DNA of 60,792 nucleotides from Selenomonas sp. Lineage in GTDB: Bacteria > Bacillota_C > Negativicutes > Selenomonadales > Selenomonadaceae. Positions 53,613 to 60,792 of this stretch are shown here, one piece after another. Positions within the stretch are counted from its first letter, which is position 1. Each line of letters begins with the position of its first letter. The notes under the pieces were generated by a model. That model was given only the letters and a program-made list of their open reading frames with translations, had not been told where the DNA came from and made no database searches. The position numbers and the translations under genes are program-made. The DNA lies in assembly GCF_024693525.1 (NCBI RefSeq), contig NZ_JAILKR010000123.1, positions 1 to 60,792 on the forward strand, in the 5' to 3' direction.

Positions 53613-54980
53613 GTGGTTATGGATCTTTCGGGAAAGAAAGTACTGGTAATCGGTGCCGGCATCAGCGGTTTTGCTTCGGCTAAATTGGTCAAGTCCTTTG
53701 GAGCAGAGGTAGTGCTCAGCGATGCTAAAGAGGAAAAAGATATTTCATACGATTTCCAAGAACTTCGGGATAAAGGGATTGAACTGGTATTTGGTCCCCA
53801 GCAGGAAAGTCTGTTGGATGATGTAGACTGGGTGATGGTATCGCCGGCCGTTCCCGAGCGAATTCCGCTTATTCAGGCAGCTTATGCCCGCAAAATCCGC
53901 GTGCTTACCGAAGTAGAGCTGGCCTATGAGTTGGCCGAATCCCCCATTTGTGCGGTAACGGGGACAAATGGTAAAACCACCACGGTTACGCTGTTGGGGC
54001 TGCTGTTGGCAACCCATTACAATCCGGTAGGTGTGGGTGGTAATATCGGTGTCCCGCTTTCCGAAGAAGTGCTTCGCGTTGGCAAGGGCGGCTGCATTGC
54101 CGCAGAGATATCGAGTTATCAGATGGAAATCACGAAGAATTTTCACCCGCATGTTGCGGCGGTGCTTAATGTAACGCCGGACCATATTGTGCGTCATGGT
54201 TCCATGGAAGTCTACCAACAGATGAAGGAGAAAATGTTTGCGCAGCAGACCGAAGAGGATTTTCTGGTGCTCAATTACGATGACGAGCAGACCCGTGGCA
54301 TGAAGGCAAGAGCTAAGGCGAAAGTTTGCTATTTCAGCCGCCGGGAAGAGCTGGCGGAGGGTGCCTTTGTCCGGAATGGCCAGTTGGTAATCCGTTGGTC
54401 AGGGCAGGAGCATCAGCTTTGCCCCGTTAAGGATTTGGGCATCAAGGGAGGTCACAACGTGGAGAATGCTTTGGCGGCGGTGGTTTCGGCATTCTTGGCA
54501 GGTTGTGAGCCGGAAGCCATGGTTCATGTTCTCAAGGAATTCCGTGGGGTTGAACACCGCATCGAATATGTCCGTGATGTAGATGGTGTGGCCTATTATA
54601 ACGATTCTAAGGCAACTAATACGGATTCTGCCATCAAGGCTTTGGAGACTTTTGAGCATGGCATTGTGCTCTTGGCAGGCGGTGACGATAAACTCACGGA
54701 TCTTACGGATTTCATGCAGCTGTGCAAAAAACGCGTTTCGGATTTGGTGCTGCTCGGTGCAGCCGCTGAGCGCTTTGAGCAGGAGGCTCTTAAAAATGGT
54801 TATCCGGCCGAGCACATTCATCGGGTAGGGTTCTCCATGGAAAAGGCAGTGGAAAAAGCACATGCTCTGGCAAAAGCTCCGCAGGTGGTCCTGCTTTCAC
54901 CGGCTTGTGCAAGTTTTGATATGTATGATGGAATGGCGCAGCGTGGCCGCGACTTCAAGCGCCTGGTAAATAATTTATAA
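53613..54980 (+). CDS. murD: UDP-MurNAc-L-alanine:D-glutamate ligase MurD
   Basis: A 455-residue Mur ligase: GAGISGFASAKLVKSFG at the N-terminal nucleotide-sugar domain, P-loop VTGTNGKTTTVTLLG (about 110-124), EISSYQME and NDSKATNTDS. The start is GTG 53613, with GAGGGGG nine bases upstream; ATG 53619 is possible. The usual ftsW between murD and murG is missing: murG begins 14 bases after the stop. Confidence 0.96.
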   Translation: MVMDLSGKKVLVIGAGISGFASAKLVKSFGAEVVLSDAKEEKDISYDFQELRDKGIELVFGPQQESLLDDVDWVMVSPAVPERIPLIQAAYARKIRVLTEVELAYELAESPICAVTGTNGKTTTVTLLGLLLATHYNPVGVGGNIGVPLSEEVLRVGKGGCIAAEISSYQMEITKNFHPHVAAVLNVTPDHIVRHGSMEVYQQMKEKMFAQQTEEDFLVLNYDDEQTRGMKARAKAKVCYFSRREELAEGAFVRNGQLVIRWSGQEHQLCPVKDLGIKGGHNVENALAAVVSAFLAGCEPEAMVHVLKEFRGVEHRIEYVRDVDGVAYYNDSKATNTDSAIKALETFEHGIVLLAGGDDKLTDLTDFMQLCKKRVSDLVLLGAAAERFEQEALKNGYPAEHIHRVGFSMEKAVEKAHALAKAPQVVLLSPACASFDMYDGMAQRGRDFKRLVNNL

Positions 54981-54994
54981 AAGGGGTTCTTATT

Positions 54995-56107
54995 TTGAAT
55001 ATTATTGTATCTGGTGGCGGAACGGGTGGACATATCTATCCGGCTATCACGATTATCCGCACGATACAGCAGAAATATCCCGAGGCGAATTTCCTCTATG
55101 TGGGAACGACCCGGGGATTAGAGGCCGATATCATTCCCAAGGAAGGATTGCCCTTTGCAACGGTGGACATTCAGGGCTTTGAACGTCATTTGACGCCAGC
55201 TAATCTGATTCGTGCCGGCAAGGCTATGGCCGGAGTGGCAAAAGCGGCGAAGATTGTCCGCGATTTCCGTCCAGACGTGGTGGTGGGAACTGGCGGTTAC
55301 GTCTGCGGCCCAATTTTGCTGGCAGCAAGCCTTATGCACGTGCCAACATTGATTCAGGAGCAGAATGTTGTCCCGGGAATTACCAACAAAATCTTGGCCA
55401 AATTCGTTTCGAAGATTGCAGCGGGGACCGAGGAAGCGATGAAGCACTTCCCAGCCGAAAAGGTCCTTTGCACGGGCAATCCCATCCGCAGCGAAGTCAT
55501 GACGGCCCTGCGGGAAGAAGGGGCCGCCGAATTCGGTTTTGACCCGAAACGCAAGACGGTATTGGTGTCTGGCGGCAGCCGCGGTGCCCGGGCCATCAAT
55601 CGCGCCATGATTGATGTACTGGTGCAAGCTGCTGCTCATCCTGAGGTACAGTATTTGCATGTTACGGGAAAGAACGAGTATGAAGATGTTGTTCAGCGCT
55701 TGACTCAAGCCGGTCTTGACCTGGAGGCAGTGGAACATATTAAGGTTCGACCCTATCTTTACGATATGCCAAAGGCTATGGCTGTGGCAGACTTGGCCGT
55801 ATTCCGTGCCGGTGCCACTGGATTGGCAGAGCTCACGGCTCGGGGAATTCCATCGATTCTGGTTCCTTATCCATATGCGGCTGAGAACCATCAGGAGCAC
55901 AATGCAAGAGCATTAGAAGAAGCTGGAGCAGCCAGGATGATTCTTAATAAAGAATTGACCAGTGAACGGCTCAGTTCCGTTCTGGCAGAACTTTTGAGTG
56001 AAGAGGATAAATTAGCGGCGATGGCAGAGGCCAGCCGCCAAATGGGACGTCCTCAGGCGGCAGCAGACATTGCCGATCTCGTACTGGAACTTGCGAATCG
56101 TTCATGA
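54995..56107 (+). CDS. murG: Lipid II synthase MurG
   Basis: A 370-residue GT-B glycosyltransferase with GGGTGGHIYPAI (residues 6-17), the central GGSRGARAIN and the C-terminal UDP-GlcNAc site FRAGATGLAELTARGIPSILVPYP. It adds GlcNAc to lipid I on the cytoplasmic membrane face. The start is TTG 54995 after AAAGGGG. Confidence 0.96.
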   Translation: MNIIVSGGGTGGHIYPAITIIRTIQQKYPEANFLYVGTTRGLEADIIPKEGLPFATVDIQGFERHLTPANLIRAGKAMAGVAKAAKIVRDFRPDVVVGTGGYVCGPILLAASLMHVPTLIQEQNVVPGITNKILAKFVSKIAAGTEEAMKHFPAEKVLCTGNPIRSEVMTALREEGAAEFGFDPKRKTVLVSGGSRGARAINRAMIDVLVQAAAHPEVQYLHVTGKNEYEDVVQRLTQAGLDLEAVEHIKVRPYLYDMPKAMAVADLAVFRAGATGLAELTARGIPSILVPYPYAAENHQEHNARALEEAGAARMILNKELTSERLSSVLAELLSEEDKLAAMAEASRQMGRPQAAADIADLVLELANRS

Positions 56108-56121
56108 GGGGAGAAAGATTG

Positions 56122-57513
56122 ATGAAACAGCTGAAAGAGCTTAAAGATATCAAAAAGATTCATTTTGTTGGTATCGGTGGAGCTGGTATGAGCCCACTGG
56201 CAAAGATTATGGCAGAACTTGGCTATGAGGTATCTGGTTCTGACCGGGAAGATTCTCAGGTGATTGAAAATCTGCGCAAGCTTGGCGTCAAGGTTATGCT
56301 GGGAGGCCAGAAGGGGGAAAATGTCAAGGGCGTTGATGCGATTGTCGTATCGACGGCAATTCCCTATGACAATCCAGAGGTACTGGCAGCCCGTGACTTG
56401 GGCATTACCAAGCTCCATCGTTCGGATATCAACGCAGCCCTGGTAAATGAATACAAAGGCATTGCCGTTGCTGGTGCACATGGTAAGACTACTACCACTT
56501 CGATGCTGGGGGTATCCCTTACCCATGCAGGCGTTTCCCCGACGGTAATTGTCGGTGGTGAGGTTCCAGACCTGGGGACCAATGCAAAACTTGGGGAAAG
56601 TGAATATCTGGCATCGGAAGCCGATGAAAGCGATGGCTCCTTCCTGAAACTTCGTCCTCATATTGCGGTGGTAACCAATGTGGAAGATGATCATATGGAC
56701 CACTATGGTACGATGGAAAACATCATTAAGGCCTTTCGTCAGTTTATCCAGAATGTGGACAAAGAGACTGGGTATGCGGTACTCTGCTTTGATAACGAAA
56801 ACCTGCGCAATATCGCCAAAACGGTAGACCGCAAATATTACACCTATGCCATTGATCATGAGGCGGATTATCGTGCTGTCAATATCAAAACTGGCGGCAA
56901 GGGAATCTGTTTTGATGTGGTTCATGGGGAAGAGGAACTGGGGCATATTTCCCTCAATATTCCGGGACGTCACAATGTGCTGGATGCCATGGCCTGTATT
57001 GTAACTGGTCTTACCATGGGGGTTCCCTTCGAGCAGATGGCTGCAGGCTTGGCCGCCTTCCATGGCGCTAAGCGCCGTTTTCAGACGAAGGGACGTGTCA
57101 ATGGTGTATGGGTTGTGGATGATTATGCCCATCATCCGACGGAAATTGCCGCAACGCTTAAGGCTGCCAAGGAAACGAAACCGGGCCGCTTGATTTGTGC
57201 TTTCCAGCCCCATCGTTATTCACGCACTCAGCTTTTGCATGAGGAGTTTGGCAAGGCCTTTGTATCGGCAGACCTTTTGATTCTTACGGATATCTATGCA
57301 GCTGGCGAGAGCCCCATTGAAGGGGTAGATGGTGAGACGATCCTGAAGGAAGTTCGTCGTCAGTCCGGCCAAGACGTAATCTATCTGCCCCAGCGCGAAA
57401 AAGTGGCCGCGCACCTCAAAGAGGAAGTCAAAGATGGGGATTTGGTTATCACAATGGGCGCAGGCGATATCTATAAGACGGGAGAAGAACTCGTTGAGAT
57501 GTTGGAAAAGTAA
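56122..57513 (+). CDS. murC: UDP-MurNAc:L-alanine ligase MurC
   Basis: A 463-residue Mur ligase, with the N-terminal GIGGAGMSPLAKIMAELGY, P-loop GAHGKTTTTSMLG and the DDYAHHPTEIAATL motif diagnostic of MurC. It attaches the first L-Ala to UDP-MurNAc. ATG 56122 (GAGGGGAG eight bases upstream) is preferred. An in-frame ATG at 56104 would overlap murG by four bases and add six residues. No murB follows. Confidence 0.96.
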   Translation: MKQLKELKDIKKIHFVGIGGAGMSPLAKIMAELGYEVSGSDREDSQVIENLRKLGVKVMLGGQKGENVKGVDAIVVSTAIPYDNPEVLAARDLGITKLHRSDINAALVNEYKGIAVAGAHGKTTTTSMLGVSLTHAGVSPTVIVGGEVPDLGTNAKLGESEYLASEADESDGSFLKLRPHIAVVTNVEDDHMDHYGTMENIIKAFRQFIQNVDKETGYAVLCFDNENLRNIAKTVDRKYYTYAIDHEADYRAVNIKTGGKGICFDVVHGEEELGHISLNIPGRHNVLDAMACIVTGLTMGVPFEQMAAGLAAFHGAKRRFQTKGRVNGVWVVDDYAHHPTEIAATLKAAKETKPGRLICAFQPHRYSRTQLLHEEFGKAFVSADLLILTDIYAAGESPIEGVDGETILKEVRRQSGQDVIYLPQREKVAAHLKEEVKDGDLVITMGAGDIYKTGEELVEMLEK

Positions 57514-57539
57514 TCGAGGTTAAAGGAGAATACATTCAA

Positions 57540-58478
57540 ATGAATCAGGATAAAATTGTTGTTGTTATGGGCGGAACCTCCACGGAGGCAGAGATTTCCC
57601 GTCAGACGGGGACGGCCATCTTGAAGGCACTTCAGTCCAAGGGCTATAATGCCGAGGGGATGGAACTCAATCCGACTACTTTTGCCGAAGATATCCGCAA
57701 GAGCGGCTGTGCTATTGTATTTAATGCCATTCATGGCAAATTTGGTGAGGATGGCATGATTCAGGGAACGCTGGATATGCTGGGAATTCCTTATACGGGC
57801 TCTGGGGTCCTGGCTTCGGCTGTAACTATGGACAAGGCAGCCTCCAAGCGGGTATTTTTGGCTGAGGGCATATCGACGCCGCGCTCCCAGACCTTCCATG
57901 CCTTTGAGATGAAACACAATCTGGTAGAGGAAATCGAGAAAAACTTTTCCTGGCCGGTAGTGGTTAAAGCTGCTTCCCAGGGGTCAAGTATCGGTGTCTA
58001 TATCGTTCAGAATCATGACGAGCTGGAAAAGTCTTTACAGGAAGCCTTTACCTATAACGATGAAGTCCTGGTAGAGGAATTTATTCAGGGCCGTGAGCTG
58101 ACTGTTGCCGTTTGGGGCGACGATGAAGCCAAAGAAGCATTCCCTATCATTGAGATTACGACTACCTCTGGCCGATATGATTACGAAAGCAAATACACCA
58201 AAGGTGCCTCGACGCATATTATTCCCATGCCGGTATCGGATGCCAAGACGAAAGAAATTCAGGAATTGGCTATCAAAACCTTTACGGCTTGCGGATGCCG
58301 TGGGGTAGCACGGGTTGACATGATGCTGGGAACTGATGAGAAACCCTATGTAATTGAAGTCAATTCCGTTCCGGGCATGACGGAACTTTCCTTGGTTCCA
58401 GATGCTGCTCGGGCAATGGGGGTTGAGTTCCCGGAGCTTTGCGAACGCATTTTGGAAATGGCCGGTTTCCAAAAATAA
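57540..58478 (+). CDS. ddl: D-alanine-D-alanine ligase
   Basis: A 312-residue ATP-grasp ligase of the DdlB size class: VVVMGGTSTEAEIS (N-terminal), AIHGKFGEDGMIQG, VVKAASQGSSIGV, and EVNSVPGMTELSL, the C-terminal metal/substrate site. It makes D-Ala-D-Ala for MurF. AAAGGAG lies upstream of the ATG. It is placed between murC and ftsQ, as in many dcw clusters. Confidence 0.96.
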   Translation: MNQDKIVVVMGGTSTEAEISRQTGTAILKALQSKGYNAEGMELNPTTFAEDIRKSGCAIVFNAIHGKFGEDGMIQGTLDMLGIPYTGSGVLASAVTMDKAASKRVFLAEGISTPRSQTFHAFEMKHNLVEEIEKNFSWPVVVKAASQGSSIGVYIVQNHDELEKSLQEAFTYNDEVLVEEFIQGRELTVAVWGDDEAKEAFPIIEITTTSGRYDYESKYTKGASTHIIPMPVSDAKTKEIQELAIKTFTACGCRGVARVDMMLGTDEKPYVIEVNSVPGMTELSLVPDAARAMGVEFPELCERILEMAGFQK

Positions 58479-58496
58479 GCCGCTTGCCGGACCATG

Positions 58497-58527
58497 CCGG
58501 ACAGGATATCACCTGTCCGGTTTATTT
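58497..58527 (+). terminator. Possible terminator between ddl and ftsQ
   Basis: CCGGACAGG (58497-58505) and CCTGTCCGG (58512-58520) pair perfectly around a 6-base loop, followed by TTTATTT. The T run is interrupted, so termination may be partial. Confidence 0.6.
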
Positions 58528-58552
58528 CTAACAGAGGAAGGAAGTGAAAGTA

Positions 58553-59368
58553 ATGGAAGAAAGGGAACATGAACAACTAGAACCACAGCCCGTGACGGTC
58601 AATCGAAAAGTTCGCCGCAGTCCACGGCGAATTATCAAAGGTCTTTTATTTCTGCTCATATGTGGAAGCATAATGGGGATTGCCATCTATTCGCCTTTGT
58701 TTACCTTTCAGCGGCTGATTCTCAATGGCAATGCATATTTAAGCAGCGATGATGTTATGGATATTGGCAGAATCCAGAAGGGCAGACCGCTTTTTCAGCT
58801 GAAAACCGATGAAATTACGCAAAATCTCATGCATGACCTGCGCATTGAATCAGCGGTGGTTCGCAGACGGCTGCCGGATACGATTGAGATTGATATCACC
58901 GAACGGGTGCCGGTGGCAACGGCAATATGCGATTATGGCTATATTGATTTTGACCGGCAGGGAAAAGTAATTCACAGCTATCGGTCTCTTCATAAAATGC
59001 CAATCCCTTTGATAACGGGAACGACCTTGCATGATTTGTATATTGGGGATGACAATAAAGATGAGCGGGTGGCGCAAATCCTCATGTTTCTGCAGAGACT
59101 GAATGCGGATGCCCTTAACCAGATTTCGGAAATTAATATGACCAATCCGGAACAGATAACTGCCTATACGACAAACTCGGTTCAGATACGCTTGGGAAAC
59201 ATGGATCGAATGGAAGAAAAGGCAAAACTAACCCAGGAGTTTCTCGATAACCTTCCCAATAGCCGCCATCCCATCGAATATGTGGATTTCAGTTATACCG
59301 CCCCCTTTATTCGGCTGAAGCACATGCCAACAGAAAAAGAGACTGTTGTCAATGCGAATGCACAGTAA
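58553..59368 (+). CDS. ftsQ: Cell division protein FtsQ/DivIB
   Basis: A 271-residue bitopic protein with a cytoplasmic tail rich in basic residues, a membrane helix at about 31-49, and a POTRA domain (about 55-125: LNGNAYLSSDDVMDIGRIQK to DTIEIDITERVPVA) followed by the FtsQ beta domain. It recruits FtsL and FtsB in the divisome. ATG 58553 with GGAAGTGA upstream is chosen over GTG 58544. Sequence similarity in this family is low, so context (ddl-ftsQ-ftsZ) adds weight. Confidence 0.9.
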   Translation: MEEREHEQLEPQPVTVNRKVRRSPRRIIKGLLFLLICGSIMGIAIYSPLFTFQRLILNGNAYLSSDDVMDIGRIQKGRPLFQLKTDEITQNLMHDLRIESAVVRRRLPDTIEIDITERVPVATAICDYGYIDFDRQGKVIHSYRSLHKMPIPLITGTTLHDLYIGDDNKDERVAQILMFLQRLNADALNQISEINMTNPEQITAYTTNSVQIRLGNMDRMEEKAKLTQEFLDNLPNSRHPIEYVDFSYTAPFIRLKHMPTEKETVVNANAQ

Positions 59369-59451
59369 ATATACCTTGTTTAGTGGGAATTCTGGAAGTT
59401 TTTTCGGAAAAGCTATGGAATTCAATGCAAAATAATGATAAAATAAAACAG

Positions 59452-59505
59452 TATAATTGTGCAGATTGGCAAATGTGGTAAGATAACCGCATTATAGAAT
59501 ATAAT
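59452..59505 (+). promoter_or_regulatory. Candidate ftsZ promoter -10 boxes
   Basis: Two perfect TATAAT hexamers, at 59452-59457 and 59500-59505, lie in the 156-base AT-rich gap between ftsQ and ftsZ. Neither has a clear -35 at 16-18 bases. A private ftsZ promoter is common in bacteria. No gene or other structure is visible in this gap. Confidence 0.4.
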
Positions 59506-59524
59506 CGTCATGGGGGTTAATGCA

Positions 59525-60631
59525 GTGTTTGAATTGGATGATAATGGCCTGGATCAATTGGCTACAATTAAAGTAATCGGTGTTGGCGGTGGTGGCAGCA
59601 ATGCAGTCAACCGCATGATTAATCTTGGCCTTCAGGGCGTAGAATTTATTGCTGTAAATACTGATGCGCAGGCTTTGATGAAGTCTTTGGCACCGAAACG
59701 GATGCAGATTGGTGAAAAACTCACCCGTGGTCTTGGTGCAGGTGCTCAGCCAGAGATTGGGCAGAAGGCTGCTGAGGAAAGCCGCGACGATATTTTGGAA
59801 GCACTCCGTGGTGCAGATATGGTATTTGTAACTGCTGGTATGGGCGGTGGAACAGGTACTGGTGCTGCTCCGGTAGTAGCAGAGTGTGCCCGTGAAATTG
59901 GTGCGTTGACAGTAGGCGTTGTGACGCGTCCGTTCTCATTTGAGGGAATGAAGCGCCGCCGCAATGCAGAGTCTGGTATTGCAAATCTAAAAAAACATGT
60001 GGATACGATTATTACGATTCCCAATGACCGTCTGATGCAGGTGGTTGATAAAAAGACGCCGATTACGCAGGCTTTCAGCATTGCAGATGATGTGTTGCGC
60101 CAGGGCGTAAAAGGTATTGCAGACCTTATTGCATTGCCGGGGCTTATTAACCTTGACTTTGCTGACGTGAAGAATATCATGAGCAATGCTGGCTCTGCCC
60201 TGATGGGTATTGGTGAAGCTTCCGGTGAAAATGCAGCGGTAGAGGCTGCTAAGGCGGCTATTGCATCGCCATTGCTGGAAACCAGCATCGATGGTGCTCG
60301 TGGTATCTTACTTAACGTTACCGGTGCGGAAGAGAATCTCAGCATGTTTGAGGTTACCGAGGCGTCGAATTCTATTGAGGAAGCTGCTGACAGCCAGGCA
60401 AATATTATCTGGGGTGCTGCCGTTGATAATACCATGGGGGATACTGTACGCGTTACAGTTATTGCCACTGGTTTTGATGCGCCAGAAGAAATTGGCGTAC
60501 AGACTCCCGTTCAGCCGGCAGCAAGTGCGATTCCTGCGGCAACAGATGTAACGGATAAAACGGCAGAAGCTCAGCCTGCTGCACCAGCTCCAGACTTTAT
60601 CGACATTCCGGTCTGGATGCGTCGAAAATAA
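59525..60631 (+). CDS. ftsZ: Cell division tubulin FtsZ
   Basis: A 368-residue FtsZ with [14 protein letters not shown] near the N-terminus, the GTP signature GGGTGTG, the T7 loop [20 protein letters not shown], and a short linker ending in the conserved C-terminal peptide [12 protein letters not shown] that binds membrane tethers. GTG 59525 is chosen because GGGGG lies seven bases upstream and MFELDDN matches relatives. ATG 59510 would add five residues but lacks an SD. No ftsA precedes it. Confidence 0.96.
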   Translation: MFELDDNGLDQLATIKVIGVGGGGSNAVNRMINLGLQGVEFIAVNTDAQALMKSLAPKRMQIGEKLTRGLGAGAQPEIGQKAAEESRDDILEALRGADMVFVTAGMGGGTGTGAAPVVAECAREIGALTVGVVTRPFSFEGMKRRRNAESGIANLKKHVDTIITIPNDRLMQVVDKKTPITQAFSIADDVLRQGVKGIADLIALPGLINLDFADVKNIMSNAGSALMGIGEASGENAAVEAAKAAIASPLLETSIDGARGILLNVTGAEENLSMFEVTEASNSIEEAADSQANIIWGAAVDNTMGDTVRVTVIATGFDAPEEIGVQTPVQPAASAIPAATDVTDKTAEAQPAAPAPDFIDIPVWMRRK

Positions 60632-60642
60632 TAAAAAAACAG

Positions 60643-60671
60643 TTGACAAGAATGTTAAGAGCAGATATAAT
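60643..60671 (+). promoter_or_regulatory. tRNA-Tyr promoter
   Basis: Perfect consensus TTGACA (60643-60648), 17-base spacer, TATAAT (60666-60671), about 33 bases before the tRNA. Confidence 0.9.
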
Positions 60672-60704
60672 ATATCTTGTTCTTAACACTTGTTAATTGC
60701 ATAT

Positions 60705-60790
60705 GGGTAGGTGCCCGAGTGGTTAAAGGGAACAGACTGTAAATCTGTCATCTTCGGATTACGATGGTTCGAATCCATCCCTGCCCACCA
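60705..60790 (+). tRNA. tRNA-Tyr (anticodon GTA)
   Basis: An 86-base class II tRNA. The acceptor GGGTAGG pairs with CCTGCCC (one T-G), the anticodon loop CTGTAAA gives GTA, a long variable arm (CATCTTCGGATTACGAT region) is present, and CCA is encoded. More tRNAs may follow beyond the window. Confidence 0.96.
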
Positions 60791-60792
60791 TC

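Overview
The window reads as a piece of chromosome from a motile, diderm Firmicute of the Negativicutes, most likely a Selenomonas-like genus. This is inferred from gene content and order: a Clostridia-style flagellar export/chemotaxis operon, a MurE with the meso-diaminopimelate motif DNPR, strong SD sequences with frequent GTG/TTG starts, and the run rpsB-tsf-pyrH-frr-uppS-cdsA-dxr-rseP-ispG-proS. No outer-membrane gene lies in the window, so the diderm assignment is indirect. Almost all of it is core genome. I see no prophage, IS element, CRISPR array, plasmid function or defence island.

Region 1 (1-16.3 kb, + strand) is one long motility transcription unit: end of fliQ, fliR, flhB, flhA, flhF, flhG, a PilZ/YcgR-type c-di-GMP protein, cheB, cheA, cheW, cheC, cheD, a small membrane protein of unknown function, sigma factor fliA, fapA (DUF342) and two further poorly characterised genes. 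It ends at a 17-bp-stem bidirectional terminator facing a lone trpD on the - strand.

Region 2 (17.4-22.7 kb) holds tRNA-Pro(TGG) and tRNA-Arg(TCT) behind a consensus promoter, a FIST-GGDEF signalling protein, an ArsB/NhaD-type ion transporter, a DUF4321 membrane protein, maf and radC.

Region 3 (22.7-30.1 kb) combines cell elongation and division-site selection: mreBCD, PBP2 (mrdA), minCDE and rodA. Region 4 (30.2-35.7 kb) carries a radical SAM-DUF2344 fusion, RNase E/G and a dicarboxylate/glutamate symporter with two GntR-type palindromes in its promoter region.

Region 5 (35.7-46.2 kb) is the translation/isoprenoid/lipid block: rpsB, tsf, pyrH, frr, a 72-aa PASTA-like protein, a 2[4Fe-4S] ferredoxin, uppS, cdsA, dxr, rseP, ispG, proS. 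A DUF1858 gene (- strand) and a polysaccharide deacetylase follow.

Region 6 (47.6-60.6 kb) is the dcw cluster: mraZ, rsmH, ftsL, murE, murF, mraY, murD, murG, murC, ddl, ftsQ, ftsZ. It lacks ftsI, ftsW, murB and ftsA. The mraZ leader has GTGG repeats exactly 10 bp apart, a likely MraZ operator. The window ends in tRNA-Tyr(GTA) behind a perfect TTGACA-17-TATAAT promoter.

No intergenic stretch exceeds about 260 bases. I found no convincing wholly new multi-gene system. The best leads are the flagellar-operon orphan genes, the PASTA-like protein next to ferredoxin, the FIST-GGDEF protein, the attenuator-like leader of the DUF1858 gene, and the stripped dcw cluster.
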